Source: Lacrimispora sphenoides JCM 1415
GTDB taxonomy: Bacteria > Bacillota > Clostridia > Lachnospirales > Lachnospiraceae
Assembly: GCF_900105615.1 (NCBI RefSeq)
Contig: NZ_LT630003.1
Coordinates: forward strand, 1,984,001-2,048,000
Length of the DNA stretch: 64,000 bases
Reading direction: 5' to 3'
Positions 43,375 through 52,630 of the stretch are shown one piece after another. How positions within the stretch are numbered: the stretch's first letter is position 1; every line of letters starts with the position of its first letter. The notes under the pieces were generated by a model. That model ran no database searches and had not been told where the DNA came from. It saw nothing but the letters and a program-made list of their open reading frames with translations. The position numbers and the translations under genes are program-made.

Positions 43375-44024
43375 AAAGTTTGATTTTAAAAGATTTATAT
43401 AACATCGGTCACAATGCCAAATCCATGATTTTTATACTGCTGGTTTTAGCTTTCGCTCTTATTCCTTCCTCCGGAGTAGAGGGTTATATAATCATGAGCG
43501 GCATTTTATGCAGCATGATGATTATCACGACATTCAGCTTTGATGATCAATCCAAATGGCTGAAATACGCGATGGTTATGCCGGTTACTAAAAAGGATAT
43601 CGTAATCAGCAAATTTATTGTTCTTCTGATCTTCTCAGGCATTGGCGCTGTTACCGGACTGATAATTGGAGCAATAGGCGGCACCATAGCGCATAAGGGT
43701 ATTTTCAGCAGCGTAAATAACATGCTTTCTCTGCTGTTTACCGGTGCTGTAAGCCTGGTGCTTTCAGAAATTGCAGGAAGCATGTCAATTCCTCTTCTGT
43801 TTAAATTCGGCGCAGAAAAGGCCCGTATGTTAATGCTTGTTTCCTGTTTGATTCCTGCTTCCATCTTCTTTGGCATCTATAAGCTATTTACCTTGCTGGG
43901 TGTTACTTTTACAGATCAAATTATATTTATCCTTCTGTGCTGCTCACCGTTTCTTGCACTGGTCTGGAACTTTTTGATGTATAAGATCAGCTATGCACTC
44001 TTTACGAGGAAGGAACTTTTGTAA
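43371..44024 (+). CDS. ABC-2 type transporter permease
   Basis: A 217-residue membrane protein with six predicted helices (SMIFILLVLAFALIPSS, GYIIMSGILCSMMIITTF, IVLLIFSGIGAVTGLIIGAIGG, LSLLFTGAVSLVLSEIAGSMSIPLLF and two more). The DQSKWLKYAMVMPVTKKDIVISKF segment is typical of ABC-2 permeases of the YtrC/BcrB-like kind. Its ATG overlaps the ATPase stop by 4 nt. The 3' end overlaps the convergent NUDIX gene by 23 nt. Confidence 0.9.
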   Translation: MKSLILKDLYNIGHNAKSMIFILLVLAFALIPSSGVEGYIIMSGILCSMMIITTFSFDDQSKWLKYAMVMPVTKKDIVISKFIVLLIFSGIGAVTGLIIGAIGGTIAHKGIFSSVNNMLSLLFTGAVSLVLSEIAGSMSIPLLFKFGAEKARMLMLVSCLIPASIFFGIYKLFTLLGVTFTDQIIFILLCCSPFLALVWNFLMYKISYALFTRKELL

Positions 44025-44511
44025 TAGCCGGCGGGAGTGCCAGTGGTTTGCCATTTAACAAAGCGTCCGACAGATGATCCCCGGTATACACAAGCTTTAA
44101 GGAAAAGAAAGGAATATCCGTGAGTAACAGCTCAAAGAAAATACGGTCTCCTTCCCAAAGAGACAGCCCGCCTATTTCATCCCTGGGGATCCATTTAAGT
44201 TCTCCTTCCGCACACTCGGTCAGGGTCCCTTCGTATCCGTCAGCGGTGTATAAAAACATGTATTCATCCGGATACGTATCTGATACAAAGGTTATAATGG
44301 CTCTAAGTAAGTAGGAAGTCAGGGATAATCCGGTCTCTTCCTTTACCTCTCGTAAAAGACATTCCTCCGGACTCTCTCCTTCCTCCAAATGGCCTCCTAC
44401 TCCCAGCCACTTGTCCTGGTTCATATCGTCCTTCTTTTTAATCCGGTGCAGCATTAAATAGCTTTCTTCCTGCTGGATATAACAAAGTGTTGTTAAATTT
44501 TTATGCCCCAT
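44002..44511 (-). CDS. NUDIX hydrolase, 8-oxo-dGTP/MutT-like
   Basis: A 169-residue NUDIX enzyme. The Nudix box is GGHLEEGESPEECLLREVKEETGL (shown in part) with REVKEETG intact; the N-terminus LTTLCYIQQEESYLMLHRIKKKDD and WIPRDEI support the MutT/8-oxo-dGTP diphosphatase-like subgroup. The ATG at 44511 follows a strong GGAGGAGAAAAA site, so it is a separate gene even though the frame continues upstream into the frameshifted lysR sequence. It probably lies on the same transcript as lysR. Confidence 0.9.
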   Translation of the reverse strand: MGHKNLTTLCYIQQEESYLMLHRIKKKDDMNQDKWLGVGGHLEEGESPEECLLREVKEETGLSLTSYLLRAIITFVSDTYPDEYMFLYTADGYEGTLTECAEGELKWIPRDEIGGLSLWEGDRIFFELLLTDIPFFSLKLVYTGDHLSDALLNGKPLALPPAITKVPSS

Positions 44512-44569
44512 TTTTTCTCCTCCATAGTTAAGCTTTTTCCTAAAGCTATTCTTCTTTTCCATGCCCCTT

Positions 44570-45453
44570 TTAGACGCTGGTTCCCAGTTCTCCATATTCT
44601 TCTGTGAGATACTCCAGGAATTGCCTGCTGGCAACAGGGAGTATCTTCTTATCCTTAAAACAACGCCAATGGTTCTGGCTAATGGCGGTTCCGTTTCTCT
44701 AACCAAATTTTTATAATCCGCGCGGTTTAATATAAGTTCTGATAAAATCCCAACTCCCAGTCCTTTTTCGATCATGGCCATGATCGTATAATCATCATGG
44801 ACGATATACTGGATATTGGGCTTGATCCCATGCTCACGAAAACTTTCCATAGGTTCACTTAGGCTTCCTTCTTCCAGGAGAATGAACGGTTCTGATGCCA
44901 GTTCCTCCAATAAGATCTTCTTATGTTCTGCCAGGGGATGGGAAAGGGGAAGAACGGCCAGCATGGGATCTTTCTTTAACGGAATGGTCTTGAGCTCCGG
45001 ATCTCCCACTGCCTGGGGATTGATGAGGCCAAAATCCACGCTTCCATCCTTAACCAACTGCTCAATGGCCGTATAATCCCCCTGGTAGAGTTCAAAGCTG
45101 ACCAACGGGTATTTCTCCTTAAACGTCTTAATTAATCCCGGCAGCCAATGACAGGATACACTGGCAAAGGTGCCGATCCGGATGGTGGCATTCTGGATCC
45201 CTTCCATTTCTTTTCGCTTCTCTGTCAGTTCCCTGTAAGCATGGTATATATTTTTTATGTAAGGTAAAAGTTCTGCTCCATCGGGTGTCAATACCACGCC
45301 TTTTTTAGAACGGATAAACAGTACCGTACCCAGTTCCTCCTCTAATGACTGCACCATCTGGCTGACGGCAGACTGAGTATATCCAAGTTCTTCGGAGGCC
45401 CTGGTAAATCCTCCTGTTTCCACAATCTTCATAACTGCCCGGTACCGCTTCAC
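44570..45453 (-). pseudogene. LysR-family regulator with a late frameshift
   Basis: The gene starts at GTG 45453 (MKRYRAVMKIVETGG), 9 nt after AAGGAG. HTH ASEELGYTQSAVSQMVQSLEE and the LysR substrate-binding domain are intact to ARTIGVVL. At about 44655-44660 the frame shifts: the next frame continues the family C-terminus KDKKILPVASRQFLEYLTEEYG and stops at 44570, while the unshifted frame runs on into the NUDIX gene. The total length (884 nt) is one base short of a whole number of codons, fitting a one-base loss at a run of A/T. It is divergent from azlCD, which it probably regulates. Either sequencing error or genuine mutation fits. Confidence 0.8.
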
Positions 45454-45581
45454 ATCCACCAGCTCCTTATCATCAGTTTTTCTAATGTTTTCATTATAAA
45501 CATTTGTTTTACTGATGTAAAGGTTCATGATATATTTTTATAGCATAAGAAGGATGGTCACACATTATGAGGAGGAATATT

Positions 45582-46304
45582 ATGAATACCAGAAGAGAAC
45601 AGCTAAAATCCGGAATAAAGGATGGAATCCCCATCTGCCTTGGTTACTTTGCCGTCTCCTTTACGTTCGGAATTATGGCCATAAATTATGGGCTATCGCC
45701 TTGGCAGTCCATTGCAATCTCCCTTACCAGCCTGACATCAGCAGGACAATTTGCCGGTCTGGGCATCATCACGGCAGGTGCTCCCTTTGCTGAAATGGCC
45801 ATTGCCCAGCTGGTCATTAATCTGCGCTATAGTCTCATGTCCTGCTCCCTATCCCAAAAGCTTGATAAAACAACCCCATTTTATCACCGTCTGCTGATTG
45901 GTTACGGGATAACGGATGAAATCTTCGGCGTTTCCGTGTGCAGGCCGGGTCCGTTAAACCCCTGGTATTGCTACGGCCTGTTTCTGCTGGCCGTTCCTGG
46001 CTGGACCCTGGGAACCGCAGCAGGGGCGTTCTTGGGCCAGCTTCTTCCTGAAAGGGCTTTAAGTGCTTTGGGGGTAGCCCTATATGGAATGTTTCTGGCA
46101 ATTATCATCCCCCCTGCAAAGAAAGATCGGATTCTGGCGGGAGTAACCGTCGTTTCCATGATCTTTAGTCTTTTGTTTTTCTTAATTCCGGCACTTCACA
46201 GGGTTTCTTCCGGACTAAGACTGATCATTCTGACGGTTTTGATCGCGGGAGCTGCTGCTGTTTTATTCCCGGTACCGGACACTATGGAGGTTTCCCATGA
46301 ATAA
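45582..46304 (+). CDS. azlC: AzlC family branched-chain amino-acid exporter subunit
   Basis: A 240-residue membrane protein of the AzlC family: GIPICLGYFAVSFTFGIMAINYGLSPWQSIAISLTSLTSAGQFAG (in pieces), QLVINLRYSLMSCSLSQKL and GYGITDEIFGVS are hallmarks. With AzlD it exports branched-chain amino acids (and analogues). The ATG at 45582 is 6 nt after AGGAGG. It is divergent from the LysR gene and overlaps azlD by 8 nt. Confidence 0.94.
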   Translation: MNTRREQLKSGIKDGIPICLGYFAVSFTFGIMAINYGLSPWQSIAISLTSLTSAGQFAGLGIITAGAPFAEMAIAQLVINLRYSLMSCSLSQKLDKTTPFYHRLLIGYGITDEIFGVSVCRPGPLNPWYCYGLFLLAVPGWTLGTAAGAFLGQLLPERALSALGVALYGMFLAIIIPPAKKDRILAGVTVVSMIFSLLFFLIPALHRVSSGLRLIILTVLIAGAAAVLFPVPDTMEVSHE

Positions 46305-46602
46305 CCGAATCTATCTTTACATATTGGTCATGGCCGCAGTTACCTATTTTATCCGCGTCCTTCCCCTGACCCTGATCCGGCAGGAAATAAGGACAACCTT
46401 CATCCGGTCTTTCCTTTACTATGTCCCCTATGTGACATTGTCGGTAATGACCTTTCCTGCCATTCTTACGGCCACCAAAAGCATATGGTCCGGTATTGCT
46501 GCTCTTTTGGCAGCCGCCATACTGGCTTATAAGGAAAAAAGCCTGTTCCAGGTTTCTTTAGCTGCCTGCATGGTTGTTTTTGTAATGGAATTCTTCCTGT
46601 GA
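46297..46602 (+). CDS. azlD: AzlD family membrane protein
   Basis: A 101-residue, four-helix partner of AzlC: YLYILVMAAVTYFIRVLPLTLI, then FLYYVPYVTLSVMTFPAIL and two further helices. The RVLPL motif is typical. The gene starts inside the last codons of azlC, a coupling arrangement. Confidence 0.92.
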   Translation: MNNRIYLYILVMAAVTYFIRVLPLTLIRQEIRTTFIRSFLYYVPYVTLSVMTFPAILTATKSIWSGIAALLAAAILAYKEKSLFQVSLAACMVVFVMEFFL

Positions 46603-46698
46603 GTAGTTTTTCCATACAAATTCCATGGTACCTCTTCCATTCTTTTAATTAAAGGTATAAAACAATGACTCATTCATATATATAATCGGAGGGATAAT

Positions 46699-46926
46699 AT
46701 GAGTTACTGTTGCGATGTACTATTTATTTCTGCATTGGCCTGTCAAATAGCAGATTGTTTAAATGATGATGAATTAACACTTTTGGCTGCAGACACGCTA
46801 TTGTTAAGTGATGCATTAAATGCAATCGCGGTCCGCCGGTCAATCTGTAATTCATCTGCAAACGATAAAAGTTCATCTAATACCACCTCTTCCGATCAGG
46901 TTAATAATACAGATGATAAATCTTAA
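46699..46926 (+). CDS. DUF6774 family small protein
   Basis: A 75-residue protein matching the DUF6774 pattern: two Cys near the N-terminus (SYCCDVLFISALACQIADCLNDDELTLLAADTLLLSDALNAIAV, in pieces), then a Ser/Asn-rich tail. The GGAGG site lies 5 nt before the ATG. Such proteins are common in Lachnospiraceae; no function is known. Confidence 0.7.
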   Translation: MSYCCDVLFISALACQIADCLNDDELTLLAADTLLLSDALNAIAVRRSICNSSANDKSSSNTTSSDQVNNTDDKS

Positions 46927-46984
46927 CTCATCCTTTCATTAGTTCCGCTTTTCCACTCCTTATATAAATCCTGCGATCTGCATA

Positions 46985-47013
46985 CAAAAAGAACGTCCTT
47001 TTAAGGGCGTTCT
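46985..47013 (-). terminator. Intrinsic terminator of the SnoaL/APH/GNAT genes
   Basis: 11-bp stem AGAACGTCCTT / AAGGGCGTTCT (one G-U pair) with a 2-nt loop plus fraying, followed on the minus strand by TTTTT. A near-copy of this hairpin lies at 49131-49154. Confidence 0.8.
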
Positions 47014-47088
47014 CTAACGATTTATTGTATGATTTCGTCTATCGGACATTCGCAGCCCGCGGCCTTACTTAACGAGGTCAAAAGGAAT

Positions 47089-47463
47089 TTATCGAATGGG
47101 CTTGCCTATATTTTTGTCTATTCGCCATTGAGGGGCCGTATCATCATTACCCCAGTATTCGTCCAGAACTTTTATTCTGTCTTCCAGCATCTCAAAAAAT
47201 GAAGTCACATGAAAAGAACTCTCTTTTGACCATACATGAGCAGCCGTAATAATAATATTTCCTATATGTTCTATTCGTTCAACTTCGCCGTTCCAACTTC
47301 CAGGATAATCACAGTTAGCTCTCAAAAATTCACTGACATTAAATAGTTCATTTGTATTATGCCAACGAATACAGGCGTCTTCGTGAAAATACTTTATTAG
47401 ATCCTCTTCGTTCTGGGCAGCAATATGCTTCCAATACTGGATTATAAATTGATTTACGTCCAT
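47089..47463 (-). CDS. SnoaL/NTF2-like protein
   Basis: A 124-residue NTF2-fold protein: a helical start (NQFIIQYWKHIAAQNEEDLIKYFHEDACIRWHNTN) followed by strands ending RIKVLDEYWGNDDTAPQW, a pattern I recognise in bacterial SnoaL-like/NTF2 proteins of unknown substrate. The ATG follows AAGGAGTAATATGA. It lies 46 nt downstream of the APH-like gene on the same strand. Confidence 0.8.
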   Translation of the reverse strand: MDVNQFIIQYWKHIAAQNEEDLIKYFHEDACIRWHNTNELFNVSEFLRANCDYPGSWNGEVERIEHIGNIIITAAHVWSKESSFHVTSFFEMLEDRIKVLDEYWGNDDTAPQWRIDKNIGKPIR

Positions 47464-47509
47464 TCATATTACTCCTTTTCAGTTTATCTTCACTTTAAAG
47501 CTCAATGAT

Positions 47510-48364
47510 CTATAATATAAATTTTAAGATTTTTATCGTTGCCTCAGTTTCTTCTTGATTCGCCTGCCTCTCCCAAAAAACGACAAATAAAAGTTCAATA
47601 CACTGCATCATGAGCAAAAGTGATTCTTTCTCAACTTCTTCTAACACAGTAATGCTTTCATATCCGAGAAGAAACTGACTGATAAATGTAAGCCACTTAT
47701 CCTTTATTGCTATGAGGTCCTTCTGTCCTAATAATTGCCCCAAAAGGAAATAAGCGATATCAAATAAACGAGCATCCTGTTTGCCCAGGTCAAAATCCAG
47801 TACACCGGTCAATGTCGTTCCCTCAAACAGCAAGTTGCCGTAATGTAGGTCTCGGTGAATCTGCTGCTTTGGCAGACTGGGATAAATGCTGCACAGGGAT
47901 TCTATTGGCTTAGACCATTCTTCTTGTGTCAGTAAACTGCTTTTGGAAAGTCCATTGCGAATCCAGCCCCGCAGCTCTTCATCAAACAGTTGATTAACTG
48001 TCTGCTTATCGGTTATTTTCGCAAGTGCGCAGTGGATCTTTGCAATAATAATGCCGGTCTGATAAGCAATTTCTGCATAGTCCTGCTGAAATACCTCTCT
48101 TACATGACTACCGCCTAGTTTTTCCATCAACAGATAACAGCCTTCTTGCGTCACCATATAATCTCTGCCATCCTTTAACGGCAGAATATGCGATACAGGA
48201 ACCCCATCTGCACGTAATGCTGCTGAAAGCCTTACATTACTCTGTGCATTGTCTTCTGTTTTCACAAGTTTTAATATATACTTTCCCGCTACGTCCCAGG
48301 TTGTTGGAGTCGCAGCAACAGGCTCTCCTTGAATACCCCAATATGTTTTGATATCTAATAGCAT
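47510..48364 (-). CDS. Aminoglycoside phosphotransferase-family kinase
   Basis: A 284-residue kinase-like fold. Catalytic loop QIHRDLHYGNLLFEG and Mg-binding GVLDFDLGKQD are intact, with the N-lobe Lys in KYILKLVKTED and the Gly-rich region replaced by a short loop. The family includes aminoglycoside, choline and homoserine kinases; the substrate here is unknown and antibiotic resistance should not be assumed. The ATG at 48364 follows AAGGAGTATATTT. Confidence 0.87.
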   Translation of the reverse strand: MLLDIKTYWGIQGEPVAATPTTWDVAGKYILKLVKTEDNAQSNVRLSAALRADGVPVSHILPLKDGRDYMVTQEGCYLLMEKLGGSHVREVFQQDYAEIAYQTGIIIAKIHCALAKITDKQTVNQLFDEELRGWIRNGLSKSSLLTQEEWSKPIESLCSIYPSLPKQQIHRDLHYGNLLFEGTTLTGVLDFDLGKQDARLFDIAYFLLGQLLGQKDLIAIKDKWLTFISQFLLGYESITVLEEVEKESLLLMMQCIELLFVVFWERQANQEETEATIKILKFIL

Positions 48365-48384
48365 AAATATACTCCTTCTTCTGC

Positions 48385-48912
48385 TCAACTTAAGTCTAAA
48401 ACTTTTTCAAAAAGCAAACTATCAGCCCAACCATCACTTTTCAAAATATACTGGTTATACTTTCCGATAAAATGAAAACCGTTTTTAATTAAAACAATTT
48501 GAGAGCCTATATTTTGAGGAGAGGTTCCAGCTTCAATTCTATGTAGCTTATGCATCAAGTACGCTTGCTTCATAACTAGCTTTACAGCTGCAGTTGCAAA
48601 TCCTTTCCCTTGATTTTTTTCACCGATCCGGTACCCCAATTCTGCTTTATTTAAAGGTTCTTTTATAACATCAGTGAGGTTAACTCTGCCAATAACCTCA
48701 CCCTGCGTATTCATTACCAGATACATATAGTGAATATCTTTATCTTGTTCACCTACTAAACTTTCTATTATTTCTTGAAACGAATCTCGATTATAATACG
48801 AGTCACTTCGAGACAAACCAATCGTATTAAAATAGGAACGGTTTTCTATTTCAAATTTAAAAAGGCTGTCTGCATCATCCAAAGACAATCGCTTAATAGA
48901 AATCTTATCCAC
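48385..48912 (-). CDS. GNAT family N-acetyltransferase (RimJ/RimL-like)
   Basis: A 175-residue acetyltransferase with the RimJ/RimL plan: SIKRLSLDDADSLFKFEIENRSYF, EVIGRVNLTDV, the acetyl-CoA loop GYRIGEKNQGKGFATAAVKLVM, and HRIEAGTSPQNIGSQIVLIKNGF. The acceptor is unknown. It lies 20 nt upstream of the APH-like kinase on the same strand, so both may be co-transcribed. Confidence 0.88.
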   Translation of the reverse strand: MDKISIKRLSLDDADSLFKFEIENRSYFNTIGLSRSDSYYNRDSFQEIIESLVGEQDKDIHYMYLVMNTQGEVIGRVNLTDVIKEPLNKAELGYRIGEKNQGKGFATAAVKLVMKQAYLMHKLHRIEAGTSPQNIGSQIVLIKNGFHFIGKYNQYILKSDGWADSLLFEKVLDLS

Positions 48913-49174
48913 GGTATTTTTCCTCCAATTATATAATTACTATCAGCCAACTTATTCATTATTAATATTAAGTTTTATTATACAAAATAAATACGTATAA
49001 ATCTATTTATTTCATTATATCAGAGTTTAATATAAAAATATAGTAATGCGTTATTATCGCGCTATTATTGCGTTATCATTGTCTTATTATCAAATACCGC
49101 AAACTATAATGTACTTTGTATACAGCCTGAAGAACGCCCTGTTAAGGGCGTCCTTACTTAACTAAATCATTTTA
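48913..49174. other. AT-rich intergenic region with a repeated hairpin
   Basis: No gene is seen. A stem AGAACGCCCT / AGGGCGTCCT (49131-49154) resembles the terminator at 46985-47013 and lies just past the L,D-transpeptidase stop, but it lacks a clear U-tract. A repeated CTTACTTAAC segment follows both hairpins. Confidence 0.5.
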
Positions 49175-50569
49175 CTATTCCTCATAAGAGATAATAGGAA
49201 TCCCTTCTTCTATATGTTCAAAAATCGTTTTTGCTAAATATAATGGAGCATTTACACATCCATGGGTACCATTTCTTTTGTATATCTCACCTCCAAAGGA
49301 ACGCCTCCAGCTCGCATCATGAACTCCTATATTCCCGTAAAAAGGCATCCAGTACTTCACATCCGCCGCATAACCCGGACCTGTTAAGACCGTATCTCTT
49401 TGCTTGTAGTTAAGCATATAGGCTCCTACTACAGTTGAATATCCTCTGTTAGGATTCCCTGTTACCACTGGGCCATGGATAATTAACTTCCCATCTTTAT
49501 AAAACCATATATGCTGCCTGGTTATGTTGATTTCTACGTAGGTATTGCCTATCTCATTCTCATCTCGGGACAAAGCTTTTTGTGTATAAACTGGTTCCTT
49601 GGTAAGTATCAGCCCATGGCTTATATTTTTCAGCAGTTCCTTAGTTTCTGCGTCCTGATTAATTTTCCAACCATAAAGTCCACCTTTTACTTCTACTACC
49701 TTCCCAACCGATGACCGGAAATTTCTTGTAATTCCGACAGTGTCATATTTTTTGCTCAATTCTTTCACATACTTCGCAACAGAGGTCTTGTTTATTTCCA
49801 CATCCAAATTATCATCTACATTTAACCATTTATGTATTATGTTCCCATCTAGTATTTCCTTTTTGGTACCAAACGTAAAGGTAATGCTGGTTGATACGTA
49901 CTTATTTAAAATATCTCTGGTTTTATGAGTTTTGTCTGAAGTTAAGATATATTGGGGATTTTCATAACAAAGTTTTTCATTTAAATCTAATTTAGTCTCT
50001 CCCATTAAAATTCCCGACTGAATCGCTTTCACTAAATTATCTTTCCTTATTTTATTACCATACACTTCTTCCACCAGTTCATAGGAACCGTCAGTATATT
50101 TAAAACCAACATTTTGCGGTTGTATCAGGTTGTTATTTAAACAATTTAATTCACTTATTTTATTTTCAAGAGCTTCTTTATTATATGTAAATAAATCCTT
50201 CGAATATAGTTTTTGATCTTTAAATAATGAAACGATCCATTTTAGAGAGTTCTGCTTACGGAGAAGATTTGTAATATTATCTTCTCCTCTATATTCCAAT
50301 CCAACCTCCTGCCCGGTTATGTTTTCGATTTCCCCATTTCTTTCTATAAGTTGCAGCTTATAGTCCTTTACGTAGTTCCTCATTATCCGATCCACATCAT
50401 CATTCGCTTTTAACGAAACATTTACTCCATTTATTACTGTGGAAATATAGAAATGATTTGTAAAATATAATGATACTAGTAAATATATCAGTATAACTGA
50501 AGCAATAACAATGATTGTATTTCCTATAATTCCTCTTTTGGATAGTGCTTTCATCTTCTCATTCCACAT
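49175..50569 (-). CDS. L,D-transpeptidase with N-terminal membrane anchor
   Basis: A 464-residue membrane-anchored peptidoglycan enzyme. One transmembrane helix lies near the N-terminus (IIGNTIIVIASVILIYLLVSLYF), followed by two peptidoglycan-binding-4-like domains and a C-terminal YkuD domain: YVEINITRQHIWFYKDGKLI, and the catalytic HDASWRRSFGG...GTHGCVNAP with the Cys. It forms 3-3 crosslinks or attaches proteins. The ATG at 50569 follows GAGAGG. Confidence 0.94.
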   Translation of the reverse strand: MWNEKMKALSKRGIIGNTIIVIASVILIYLLVSLYFTNHFYISTVINGVNVSLKANDDVDRIMRNYVKDYKLQLIERNGEIENITGQEVGLEYRGEDNITNLLRKQNSLKWIVSLFKDQKLYSKDLFTYNKEALENKISELNCLNNNLIQPQNVGFKYTDGSYELVEEVYGNKIRKDNLVKAIQSGILMGETKLDLNEKLCYENPQYILTSDKTHKTRDILNKYVSTSITFTFGTKKEILDGNIIHKWLNVDDNLDVEINKTSVAKYVKELSKKYDTVGITRNFRSSVGKVVEVKGGLYGWKINQDAETKELLKNISHGLILTKEPVYTQKALSRDENEIGNTYVEINITRQHIWFYKDGKLIIHGPVVTGNPNRGYSTVVGAYMLNYKQRDTVLTGPGYAADVKYWMPFYGNIGVHDASWRRSFGGEIYKRNGTHGCVNAPLYLAKTIFEHIEEGIPIISYEE

Positions 50570-50707
50570 ATTATACCTCTCATCAAAAATACACATGCAC
50601 TATACTTCAGCATAATATTCACTTTATAATATGTATGCATTTCCAATTTTATAGCTTAAATATTCATATGTGAATATCATATACCTCTTGACGGTTATTG
50701 GTAACGT

Positions 50708-50748
50708 AAAAGGGTGCTGCAGAACAATGAATTTGCTCTGCAGCACCC
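50708..50748 (-). terminator. Intrinsic terminator of the antiporter/PII operon
   Basis: Perfect 12-bp stem GGGTGCTGCAGA / TCTGCAGCACCC with a 13-nt loop, followed on the minus strand by TTTT. It lies about 100 nt past the PII-like gene. Confidence 0.88.
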
Positions 50749-50849
50749 CTGTAAAATATGATATTTTAGTCATGGCTTGTACATTCCGGAAAGTACTGAA
50801 ACGCTCCAACAAATGTCGTCCTACAAGCCACACAATTATCCGGTTAGTC

Positions 50850-51194
50850 TTATATATTCATCGGATAGACTTTACCGATGGGGACTGTAAACATAAATCC
50901 TCCCCCCGTACCTGATATGCCGTCAACTGCTTCCTGAACGACTGCTACCGCTTTATCTACTAAACTTTCGTTTTCAAGAACAGTAAAAATTGTTTTACTA
51001 TAAGGATGAGAATCACTTAGAAGCATATGTAAGGCGCTGAAAAGTGGGGCGCTTCTATACTCATTATTCACAATGGCGCTACCCATTCCCTGGCTGTCCA
51101 ATATGGTTGCACCACTAATTCCTTCCCTTACAAATCCGGATAAAATATCATCCAGACTGTCAACTGTGTTTAAAACAATAAACAAAACATACAT
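50850..51194 (-). CDS. PII-like protein linked to the CPA2 antiporter
   Basis: A 114-residue ferredoxin-like PII-type protein: YVLFIVLNTVDSLDDILSGFVREGISGATILDSQGMGS at the N-terminus and TIFTVLENESLVDKAVAVVQEAVDG in the second half, with a Gly-rich GISGTGGGFMFTVPI end. It keeps the PII fold but lacks the uridylylation Tyr loop. It follows the antiporter gene on the same transcript by 35 nt and likely gates it in response to a nucleotide, possibly c-di-AMP given the leader riboswitch; the ligand is inferred. Confidence 0.8.
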   Translation of the reverse strand: MYVLFIVLNTVDSLDDILSGFVREGISGATILDSQGMGSAIVNNEYRSAPLFSALHMLLSDSHPYSKTIFTVLENESLVDKAVAVVQEAVDGISGTGGGFMFTVPIGKVYPMNI

Positions 51195-51229
51195 AATTCC
51201 ACCCCTGATTTTAATATTTTATACTTATT

Positions 51230-52468
51230 TTAATCATATGACTGAGAAACATGAACAACATTATTCTTCTTCTGATTATGTTTTTCTTCTTTCTTCTCCA
51301 ATTGATCAATTTCACCAGCTTTTTGTATCGCCAGCTTCGCAAATACAGGACCTGTTACTTCATAAATCAATACACTAAACATGATAATGGTACCAATCGC
51401 AACGGCATATTCCGGTAATTGCTGACGCACCAGCACAAGAAGTCCAATGGATATACCACCTTGAGGGAGTAATCCCAAACCGAGGTATTTCGTAATATTA
51501 GGATCGGCTTTCACAGTTTTCGCACCGATCCATGCACCCAGCATTTTTCCACCGGCCCTTGCAATTACATAAGCGACCCCCACAATTCCTACACTGACTA
51601 AAATACTTAAATCCAGGCTGGCACCTGCTAATGTGAAAAATAAAATATAGACTGGTGATGCAAAATCATTGATCGAGTCAAAAACTCTCTTCGACTTTTT
51701 GAATGTATTTACCACAGTAGTTCCCATCATAATACACGTTAATAAAGGTGATAATCTTAAACTAATGGATATTCCTGTTGCGATCCCAATTGCCATGAGC
51801 GACGCTGCCTGAAGCTCGTCACGGCCACTTGATTTCTTCGCAAAAATAGTAAGAATAAACCCTAGTACCAGACCAAGTAAAATAGAGCCTCCTATCTCAA
51901 TAATCAGACCATTAAACATTTGTACTATGGAAAAATCCTGTTGACCTGTCGATAGTGTTGCTAAAGACATGGCAATTCCAAAAGCTATTATTCCAAACAC
52001 ATCATCTAATGCAACTACAGGTAATATTGTTTTTGTTAATGGGCCATGAGCATTATACTGCCTTATTACTAATAAAGTTGCGGCCGGCGCCGTTGCAGCT
52101 GACATCGATGCAATTACAATGCTAAAGGCAAAAGGCTGATTTAGTAAATAGTACATGACAGTAAAAACAATAACAACGGCTCCAACAACCTCTGCCAAAG
52201 TAATGATTACAATGGATTTCCCTAATTTCAGCATATCTTTAATGACAAATTCATTACCTATACTAAAGGCAATCACTGCCAAGGCCAATTCATTAATTAC
52301 AGAAAATGATTCCATATCACTTGAACTAATAAATTGTAAAAAAGAGGGTCCTAAAAACAATCCTGCTACCAGATAACCGGATACATTGGGAAGCTTAAAG
52401 ACTCTGGCTGCTTTCCCGCCTATAATTCCAACAAATATTACAATACTGATTTTCAATAGAAAATTCAA
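51230..52468 (-). CDS. CPA2-type cation:proton antiporter
   Basis: A 412-residue Na+/H+ or K+/H+ antiporter of the KefB/NapA type with about 12 helices: VSGYLVAGLFLGPSFLQF near residue 30, then MSAATAPAATLLVIRQYNAHGPLTKTILPVVALDDVFGIIAFGIA with the ALDD ion-binding-like motif. There is no C-terminal TrkA-N domain; the tail is a Lys/Glu-rich stretch. A ydaO riboswitch and terminator lie upstream, so c-di-AMP should repress it. The adjacent PII-like gene probably regulates its activity. Confidence 0.9.
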   Translation of the reverse strand: MNFLLKISIVIFVGIIGGKAARVFKLPNVSGYLVAGLFLGPSFLQFISSSDMESFSVINELALAVIAFSIGNEFVIKDMLKLGKSIVIITLAEVVGAVVIVFTVMYYLLNQPFAFSIVIASMSAATAPAATLLVIRQYNAHGPLTKTILPVVALDDVFGIIAFGIAMSLATLSTGQQDFSIVQMFNGLIIEIGGSILLGLVLGFILTIFAKKSSGRDELQAASLMAIGIATGISISLRLSPLLTCIMMGTTVVNTFKKSKRVFDSINDFASPVYILFFTLAGASLDLSILVSVGIVGVAYVIARAGGKMLGAWIGAKTVKADPNITKYLGLGLLPQGGISIGLLVLVRQQLPEYAVAIGTIIMFSVLIYEVTGPVFAKLAIQKAGEIDQLEKKEEKHNQKKNNVVHVSQSYD

Positions 52469-52580
52469 TTTTGTTCCTCCACATCATAATATTAAACCTT
52501 ATGACATACGTTTAACGCTTTTTGTATATATCAATACCTTATTACTGTGAGACCTCCTTGTAGGTATATTTTTGCACATC

Positions 52581-52625
52581 AAAAAAGCGGATAAACTAAC
52601 TCATATTGAGCTTCGTCATTCGCTT
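52581..52625 (-). terminator. Riboswitch-controlled terminator of the antiporter operon
   Basis: Stem AAGCG / CGCTT with an inner CTCA/TGAG pair, followed on the minus strand by a T-run. It lies right after the ydaO aptamer, so ligand binding would promote termination. Confidence 0.75.
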
Positions 52626-52630
52626 GGTAT

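Noticed and set aside
44002..45528. A genuine 508-residue LysR-NUDIX fusion protein
   Set aside because: NUDIX has its own strong GGAGGAG start, and the LysR C-terminus continues in another frame, so the fusion results from a frameshift.
47510..48364. Antibiotic-resistance label for the APH-family gene
   Set aside because: Only the kinase fold is evident. The family includes many metabolic kinases, and nothing in the context points to a drug.
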